Below, piece by piece: positions 13,241 through 17,667 of a DNA stretch of 17,667 nucleotides. This DNA is from DASPKO01 sp035628055 (GTDB lineage: Bacteria; Planctomycetota; Phycisphaerae; Phycisphaerales; UBA1924): NCBI GenBank assembly GCA_035628055.1, contig DASPKO010000033.1, forward strand, positions 1-17,667, in the 5' to 3' direction. The notes beneath the pieces are model-generated. The model made no database searches. It saw only the letters and a program-made list of their open reading frames with translations, and was not told where the DNA came from. How positions within the stretch are numbered: position 1 is the stretch's first letter; the number at the start of each line of letters is the position of its first letter. The position numbers and the translations under genes are program-made.

Positions 13241-13765
13241 CTACTGCTGGGGCGTGCGCAGGCTGCCGAAGGCGGCGGGCCCAGGTGGGACGGCCCCCTG
13301 CCCCTCGGCCGCGCGCTTGGCCACCATGGCGCTGACGGCGCGCGAGACCTCGACGAAGCGCAGGCGGAGCTCGTTGAGCGCCTGGGCCAGGTCCTCCGAC
13401 TCGTCCGCCGAGAGGTTCCCCTTGGTCTTGTCCTGGAGAACCTGGAGCAGATCGATGTAGAGGCGCGCGTGCTCGAGCGAGACGACCGCCCGCCCGGTCT
13501 GCGGGTCCGGGAACCCGCCCAGGTAGAGCAGCGCCTGCGTCACCAGGGTGCCGAGCAACGCGGAAAAGTCCGCGGGGGGGGCCTCGTCGGGATGCTCCGC
13601 CGGAGCGCCCGGCGCCGCGGCCGCGGTGGCGGGGCCGGTGCCGGGCCGCGGGCGCTGCGGGCCGGTGCGCTCGGCCTCTTCGAGACGCTGTTTCTCGGCA
13701 CGGGCCTGCGACTTCCAGTCGCTGTCGACGATGATCTTGGGCTGCGGAGGGTCGTTTTCGGCCAT
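13241..13765 (-). CDS. DUF1844 domain protein
   Basis: This 174-aa cytoplasmic protein begins MAENDPPQPKIIVDSDWKSQARAEKQRLEEAE and then has a Pro/Ala linker. The DUF1844 core (about 66-145) reads FSALLGTLVTQALLYLGGFPDPQTGR, then LEHARLYIDLLQVLQDKTKGNLSADESEDLAQALNELRLRFVEVSRAV. This is an excellent match in pattern to the family as found in planctomycetes, acidobacteria and myxobacteria. Its function is not known; the core looks like an all-helical bundle. Start ATG at 13765 is set by the well-conserved N terminus; the Shine-Dalgarno is weak. Divergent from the parvulin-like gene, with both promoters in the 129-bp gap. Confidence 0.9.
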   Translation of the reverse strand: MAENDPPQPKIIVDSDWKSQARAEKQRLEEAERTGPQRPRPGTGPATAAAAPGAPAEHPDEAPPADFSALLGTLVTQALLYLGGFPDPQTGRAVVSLEHARLYIDLLQVLQDKTKGNLSADESEDLAQALNELRLRFVEVSRAVSAMVAKRAAEGQGAVPPGPAAFGSLRTPQQ

Positions 13766-13803
13766 GATTCTCGTGCTCGACGGGGCGCCCGTGTGCCGAT
13801 GCG

Positions 13804-13809
13804 ACTATA
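13804..13809 (-). promoter_or_regulatory. -10 element of the DUF1844 gene
   Basis: TATAGT on the minus strand, the same hexamer as before the RRM gene, predicts a leader of about 32 nt. No -35 match is visible. Confidence 0.5.
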
Positions 13810-13840
13810 GGCCCCCATGGTGTGAGCCCTCGGGTGGCGG

Positions 13841-13846
13841 TACTGT
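13841..13846 (+). promoter_or_regulatory. Candidate -10 element of the parvulin-like gene
   Basis: TACTGT predicts transcription from about 13853 and a leader of about 42 nt that includes GGAGG (13882-13886). Confidence 0.35.
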
Positions 13847-13894
13847 GGCGGGGCGGGACGGAGCGGGGCGCGGGATAGGCCGGAGGCCTTGGCG

Positions 13895-15163
13895 ATGCGG
13901 ACGCGACGGATCGTGACACTGGGCGCGACGTGCTGGCTCGGGGCGCTGGCGTCGTGCGGGACTGACGGGCCGGGACGGCACGGCGGGGCCGTCGTGACCG
14001 CCGCGGAGTTTCGCGGCGAGGTCGTGCCGGCGCCAGCGGCGGAGGCCGCGGCGGCCGCGACCGCCAACGGGCGCGCCGTGGCGGTGCTCAGCGAGGCGGA
14101 GGCGCGGCAGGGGGTGCTGGACGTCACCGCGGTGATCGGGGCGACGCCCGTGGCCGACCCCGCGGCCAGGCCCGTGACCAGGCCCGTGGCCGTCGAGCAG
14201 CTCATCGGGCAGGTCAATGGCCAGCCGATCTTCGCCTCGGAGATCCTGGCGCCCCTGGAGGGCCGGCTGCGCCAGGCCGCGGCGGCTTCCAAGGGCAACA
14301 CCGCCGCGTGGCGGAATCTGGCCGGCCCGGTCATCAAGGCGGCGATCGAGCTGCACGTGCAGAGCGAGGTGCTGCTGGCGGAGGTCTATGCGCGGCTGAC
14401 CCCGCAGCAGCGCGCCGAGGGGCTGCGCGGCTTCTTCGACGAGATCCGCGGTGAGCTCGTGCGCCGCAACCAGGGGAGCGCCGAGCTGGCGGAGGAGCGG
14501 CTGCGCGAGAGTGAGTCGACGCTCGACGCGGCGGTGCAGGACCAGCTCGACCAGGCGCTGATCCAGGAACAGATCAAGAAGGAGATCAAGGCGCGGGTGA
14601 ATGTCAGCTCGCGGGACGTGCGGCTCTATTACGAGAACAACTTCGCGAAGTTCAACCCGCCGGGCACGGCGCGCCTGCGACTCATCCGCGTGAAGGACCC
14701 CGCGGGCGCCCGGCGGATCGCCGACCTGCTCGAGCACGACTCCGGCTTCGCCGAGGCGGCCCGGAGTCCCGAGAACTCGTTCAACGCGGCACAGGGCGGC
14801 CTGCACGAGGTGACCGTAGCCGGGCACTACGCCGAGGGGAACTTCTTCGCGCAGGAGGAGCTCAACCGCGCGGCCCGGGCGCTCGAGCCGGGGATGACCG
14901 CGGGGCCCATCGAGCTGGCGGGGGGCGAGACGGCCTGGGTGCATCTCGAGGCGGTGGACCGGCCGCCGGGGAAGACTCTCTATGAGGCCCAGCGGCAGAT
15001 CCTGGGGGAGCTGACCGAGACCCGTCTCAGGGAGGAGCTGGGCCGCTACTTCCAGCGCGTGGAGCGCCGCGCCAGTTTCACCGAGCTGGACGAGATGATC
15101 ACGCGGCTCCTCGACATCGCGACCGAGCGGTACTTCGTGCCCGCCGACGCGCCAAGCCCGTGA
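13895..15163 (+). CDS. SurA/PrsA-like parvulin lipoprotein (peptidyl-prolyl isomerase family)
   Basis: This is a probable envelope chaperone or prolyl isomerase of 422 aa. The signal MRTRRIVTLGATCWLGALAS ends in lipobox LASC (Cys21). After an Ala-rich linker comes a SurA-N-like helical segment opening VEQLIGQVNGQPIFASEILAPLEGRL. Long helices with a high Gln/Glu content follow (about 150-230), then NVSSRDVRLYYENNFAKFNPPGTARLRLIRVKDPAGARRIADLL. The last matches the linker and first strand of a rotamase domain. The remaining parvulin features (QGGLHEV, FFAQEELNRAARALEPGMTAGPIELAGG, WVHLEAVDR) are present. The domain is divergent and I cannot confirm catalytic residues, so chaperone-only activity is possible. 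ATG at 13895 has GGAGG 8 nt upstream. Its TGA overlaps the yraN start in GTGA. Confidence 0.87.
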   Translation: MRTRRIVTLGATCWLGALASCGTDGPGRHGGAVVTAAEFRGEVVPAPAAEAAAAATANGRAVAVLSEAEARQGVLDVTAVIGATPVADPAARPVTRPVAVEQLIGQVNGQPIFASEILAPLEGRLRQAAAASKGNTAAWRNLAGPVIKAAIELHVQSEVLLAEVYARLTPQQRAEGLRGFFDEIRGELVRRNQGSAELAEERLRESESTLDAAVQDQLDQALIQEQIKKEIKARVNVSSRDVRLYYENNFAKFNPPGTARLRLIRVKDPAGARRIADLLEHDSGFAEAARSPENSFNAAQGGLHEVTVAGHYAEGNFFAQEELNRAARALEPGMTAGPIELAGGETAWVHLEAVDRPPGKTLYEAQRQILGELTETRLREELGRYFQRVERRASFTELDEMITRLLDIATERYFVPADAPSP

Positions 15164-15615
15164 GCGGGGCACGCCTGGCGACGGGCGCGCTGGCCGGCCT
15201 GCGCCGGGCGCTCGGGCTGGCGCCGGCTCGGAATGCTCGCGACGGGCGGACGCTCGGTCGGAACGGGGAGCGGCGCGCGGCACGGTTCCTGCGCCGCGCG
15301 GGGTACCGGGTCGCCGGCCGCAACGTCCGGGTCGTGGCGGGCGAGGCGGACCTGGTGTGCGTCGCCCCGGACCGGCGGACGATCGTGGTGGTGGAGGTCA
15401 AGACCAGGATGGTTCCCGAGGGGGCCCGGGGCGCTCCCCCGCCCGAGGCGAGCGTGCACGCCCGCAAGCGCCGCAAGCTGCTCGCGGTGGCGCGATGCCT
15501 GGCGGCACGGCCGGCGTGGCGGGGGCGCCCGGTCCGGATCGACGTCGTGGCCGTCGACTGGCCCCCCACCGGCCCCCCGGTCATCCGGCACTACGTGGAC
15601 GCGGTGCGGGGCTGA
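15160..15615 (+). CDS. yraN: YraN family (UPF0102) nuclease-fold protein
   Basis: The 151-aa product belongs to UPF0102/YraN, small proteins with a restriction-endonuclease-like fold and no established substrate. The core from about residue 35 reads GERRAARFLRRAGYRVAGRNVRVVAGEADLVCVAPDRRTIVVVEVKTR. The Glu37...Asp64...Glu79-x-Lys81 set matches the PD-(D/E)xK-type signature. The family is usually about 120 aa; the extra length is an N-terminal Ala/Arg-rich stretch and a loop near PEGARGAPPPEA. GTG at 15160 overlaps the upstream stop, so it is translationally coupled to the parvulin-like gene. Its 3' end overlaps the convergent sensor kinase by 25 bp. Confidence 0.93.
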   Translation: MSGARLATGALAGLRRALGLAPARNARDGRTLGRNGERRAARFLRRAGYRVAGRNVRVVAGEADLVCVAPDRRTIVVVEVKTRMVPEGARGAPPPEASVHARKRRKLLAVARCLAARPAWRGRPVRIDVVAVDWPPTGPPVIRHYVDAVRG

Positions 15616-17318
15616 GGCTCGCCGGCGGATTCCTCGGCCGGCGCCGCGCCCGTGGCACGCCGGTCCTCCGCGGCCAGGTCCCCGCGGAAACGCATCTCCA
15701 GCCGCATCTCCTGGGCCCGGCGGCTGTCGAGCTCGAGCGGGAGGATCACCGAGAACATCGAGCCCCGTCCCACCTCGGACTGGACCTGGATCTCACCCTG
15801 CAGGATTGTGGTCAGGTCCTTGGCGATGGCGAGTCCCAGGCCCGTGCCGGCGTGCGCGCGCGTGAGGCCGCTCTCGAGCTGGCGGAACTTCTCAAAGATG
15901 ACCTCGAGGTCCTCGAGCCTGATTCCCGGGCCGGTGTCCAGGACGCTGACGCGGATGCGGTCCTCGGCCTCGGGACCCGATCCGGCCCGGCCCACCAGGC
16001 GCTCGGCGCGGAGCGTGACGGTCGCCGCCCGGGCCCCGGCCGGCGCGGGCGGCCCCGCCCCGCCGGGCCCGCCCCCGCCGGTGCGCCCGGGATCTCCCGT
16101 GAACTTGATGGCGTTGGAGAGCAGGTTGAAGAGGATCTGCTCGAACTTCTTCGGATCGGTGACCAGCGGGGGCAGCCCGGGCTCGACCTCCAGCGCGAGC
16201 GTCACCGAGTTCTTGTCCGCCAGGGGGCGCATCAAGGCCACCAGGCCCTCGCAGGCGTCCTGCACGCTGATCGGCTCGAGCCGGAGCTCCATGCGCCCGG
16301 CCTCGAGCTTGGCCATCTCCAGGAGGCCGTTGATCAGCTCCAGCAGCGACCGCGCCGCGGTCAGGATGTGGTCCAGGTAGCGGCGCCGGCGCGCCAGGCG
16401 GGTCGAGTCGTCGCCGGCGGCGGCCTCGCGGTCGGCCATCTCGGTGAGCAGCTCCGCGAAGCCGATGATCGAGTTCAGCGGGGTGCGCAGCTCGTGGCTC
16501 ACGCTGGCGAGGAACTCCCCCTTGAGCTTGTTGGCCTCGTAGAGCGCCTCGTTGCGGTCCGCCAGCTCGTTGAGCTTGAGGTCCAGCGACTTGTTGATGG
16601 CCCGGAGCTGCACCTCTGTGGCCCCCAGGGCCTCGAGCATCTGGTTGAAGGCCTCGGAGAGCTCCTGGAACTCGTCCCCGGTCTCAATCCGCGAGCGGGT
16701 CTCCAGGTTGCCGGCGCGCACCTGCTCGGCGGTGTCGCGCAGCGCCCGCACCGGCCCCAGGATCAGCCGCGTGGTGATGAGATAGAAGACCAGCACCGCC
16801 AGGCCCAGCGCGATGAGCCCGGCCCCGAGCAGGTAGATGGTGTTCTCGATGAGCTGGCCCACCGCCGCGGGGGTCTGGCGGCGCAGGGCCATGAGGCCGG
16901 TGAGACGGCCCGAGTCGTCGCGCACCGCCCGGGCGTAGCGGTCCTCGCGGACCGCCCGGAACCAGTACGCCTCATGATGTTCCGACGCGTCGGCGCGCGC
17001 CCCGAAGCGCTCCCAGGCACGCCGGAGAAACCGGTCCGCGCCGGCGCGCTCGGCAACCTGCTCCGGGCTCAGCAGCGCGATGCTCGCCCCGCCCAGCGAC
17101 TCCTCGACCCCGGGCGCCGTGGGCGTGCCCGCGGACGCCCGCTCGCGGATGAGGTTCTCCCAGATCACCACGAGCTGGCGGGCCGCGTCGCGGCTGTTCT
17201 GGTCGACGATCGCGGTCATGCGGATCCACGGGACGGTCAGGGCCGCGACGATGATCAGGACCACCGCGGCGCCGAAGAGCAGCAGGCACTTGTTCGCCAG
17301 TGAGATCCCGCGCCACAT
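15591..17318 (-). CDS. HAMP-domain sensor histidine kinase
   Basis: ATG at 17318 gives 575 aa. Order: membrane segment 1 (about 11-30), a periplasmic sensor region (about 31-153, no recognised family), membrane segment 2 (about 160-182), and HAMP (183-230, LILGPVRALRDTAEQV ... GDEFQELSEAFNQML). A coiled coil (231-265) and HisKA with SHELRTPLNSIIGFAELL (His275) follow. The HATPase domain has N-box FEQILFNLLSNAIKFT (Asn402), G1 VSVLDTGPGI (Asp461), FEKFRQ and G2 HAGTGLGLAIAKDL. Between the N and G1 boxes there is an unusual Gly/Pro/Ala loop (409-430). The last 45 residues are a charged tail whose end overlaps yraN. No receiver domain or response regulator gene is in view. The frame extends to 17618, but that part would overlap yceH and precede membrane segment 1, so it is rejected. 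Confidence 0.95.
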   Translation of the reverse strand: MWRGISLANKCLLLFGAAVVLIIVAALTVPWIRMTAIVDQNSRDAARQLVVIWENLIRERASAGTPTAPGVEESLGGASIALLSPEQVAERAGADRFLRRAWERFGARADASEHHEAYWFRAVREDRYARAVRDDSGRLTGLMALRRQTPAAVGQLIENTIYLLGAGLIALGLAVLVFYLITTRLILGPVRALRDTAEQVRAGNLETRSRIETGDEFQELSEAFNQMLEALGATEVQLRAINKSLDLKLNELADRNEALYEANKLKGEFLASVSHELRTPLNSIIGFAELLTEMADREAAAGDDSTRLARRRRYLDHILTAARSLLELINGLLEMAKLEAGRMELRLEPISVQDACEGLVALMRPLADKNSVTLALEVEPGLPPLVTDPKKFEQILFNLLSNAIKFTGDPGRTGGGGPGGAGPPAPAGARAATVTLRAERLVGRAGSGPEAEDRIRVSVLDTGPGIRLEDLEVIFEKFRQLESGLTRAHAGTGLGLAIAKDLTTILQGEIQVQSEVGRGSMFSVILPLELDSRRAQEMRLEMRFRGDLAAEDRRATGAAPAEESAGEPQPRTAST

Positions 17319-17326
17319 GCCGGGCA

Positions 17327-17332
17327 AGGGTA
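17327..17332 (-). promoter_or_regulatory. -10 element of the sensor kinase gene, leaderless arrangement
   Basis: TACCCT on the minus strand ends 8 nt before ATG at 17318, predicting a leader of only 1-3 nt and no Shine-Dalgarno. Confidence 0.45.
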
Positions 17333-17361
17333 GGGTCCGCACGGGCCCGCCCCCGGGACGG

Positions 17362-17367
17362 TACAGT
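17362..17367 (+). promoter_or_regulatory. -10 element of yceH, leaderless arrangement
   Basis: TACAGT ends 5 nt before ATG at 17373. It shares a 54-bp divergent gap with the kinase promoter. Confidence 0.5.
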
Positions 17368-17372
17368 CGGCG

Positions 17373-17667
17373 ATGCCGGACCTCTCGCCGACCGAGTGCC
17401 GCGTGCTGGGCGTGCTCATCGAGAAGGCGCACACAACGCCGGCGCAGTACCCGCTCACGATGAACGCGCTGGTGACCGGCGCCAACCAGCGGAACAACCG
17501 CGCCCCGGTGACCAGCCTCACCGAGGAGCAGGTCTTCGACGCGGTCGACCGGCTCAAGACCCGGGGCCTGGTCCGCGAGGTCTTCCTCAGCGGCAGCCGA
17601 GTGCCCAAGTTCCGGCACGTGACCCGGGAAGTGCTGGGCGTCGAGACCCCGGAGCTGGTCGTGCTCG
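17373..17667 (+). CDS. yceH: YceH family (UPF0502/DUF480) protein, 3' end beyond the window
   Basis: The frame from ATG 17373 stays open to the window edge: 98 codons of a family that is usually about 200-220 aa. It reads LSPTECRVLGVLIEKAHTTPAQYPLTMNALVTGANQRNNRAPVTSLTEEQVFDAVDRLKTRGLVREVFLSGSRVPKFRH, then TREVLGVETPELVVL. This matches the first winged-helix unit of YceH in both order and key residues (LIEK, TTPxQYPL, NQxxNR, PV, L, GLVR). The protein has two winged helices and no firmly known role. It is divergent from the sensor kinase. Confidence 0.93.
   Translation, partial: MPDLSPTECRVLGVLIEKAHTTPAQYPLTMNALVTGANQRNNRAPVTSLTEEQVFDAVDRLKTRGLVREVFLSGSRVPKFRHVTREVLGVETPELVVL

Noticed and set aside
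13125..13919. A 264-residue minus-strand frame overlapping the DUF1844 gene
   Set aside because: It covers both the DUF1844 gene and the divergent promoter region and has no family pattern. The DUF1844 frame is well conserved.

Overview
The window reads as ordinary chromosomal DNA from a very GC-rich (by eye around 70% or more) Gram-negative-type bacterium. Lipoproteins with lipoboxes, a probable outer-membrane beta-barrel, a SurA-like parvulin, a DUF1844 protein, an HNH protein with an LNKLYVAIRVIS block, a glycine-rich RRM protein and generous Pro/Gly/Ala linkers together suggest a Planctomycetota genome, perhaps class Phycisphaerae. That assignment is inference; there is no rRNA or other marker here. 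I see no tRNA, rRNA, CRISPR array, insertion sequence, phage gene or defence cassette.

Layout. (1) 3-1291: the 3' part of a lipoprotein gene, overlapping by GTGA a CoA-transferase alpha subunit (scoA-like) that carries a low-complexity insertion. (2) 1293-4963, minus strand: a beta-propeller lipoprotein and purH in one operon, followed by an HNH endonuclease that probably has its own promoter. (3) 5077-5730: riboflavin synthase alpha chain. (4) 5941-7191: a cold-shock protein with a long leader, then an NtrB-like histidine kinase. (5) 7188-7535, minus: a VOC/glyoxalase-fold protein. (6) 7656-9815: queA and a beta-barrel protein. (7) 10008-11229: an RRM protein with a structured leader and a strong terminator, then a lipoprotein of unknown function. 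(8) 11226-12533, minus: a secreted PQQ-dependent sugar dehydrogenase-like protein. (9) 12821-13045: CsbD stress protein with a terminator. (10) 13241-13765, minus: DUF1844. (11) 13895-15615: parvulin-like lipoprotein coupled by GTGA to yraN. (12) 15591-17318, minus: a HAMP sensor kinase. (13) 17373-end: start of yceH.

The genes do not form one pathway. They are housekeeping (purine, riboflavin and queuosine synthesis), envelope and stress genes in many short transcription units. The most interesting signals are architectural. Seven gene starts have a TANNNT (or close) hexamer 5-8 nt upstream and no Shine-Dalgarno sequence, the signature of leaderless mRNAs. Four convergent gene pairs end within 1-25 bp of each other, three of them overlapping. 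The two RNA-binding-protein genes (cold shock and RRM) instead have long leaders with a hairpin near the predicted 5' end. Pro/Gly/Ala-rich inserts interrupt otherwise conserved enzymes. I found no convincing new multi-gene system.
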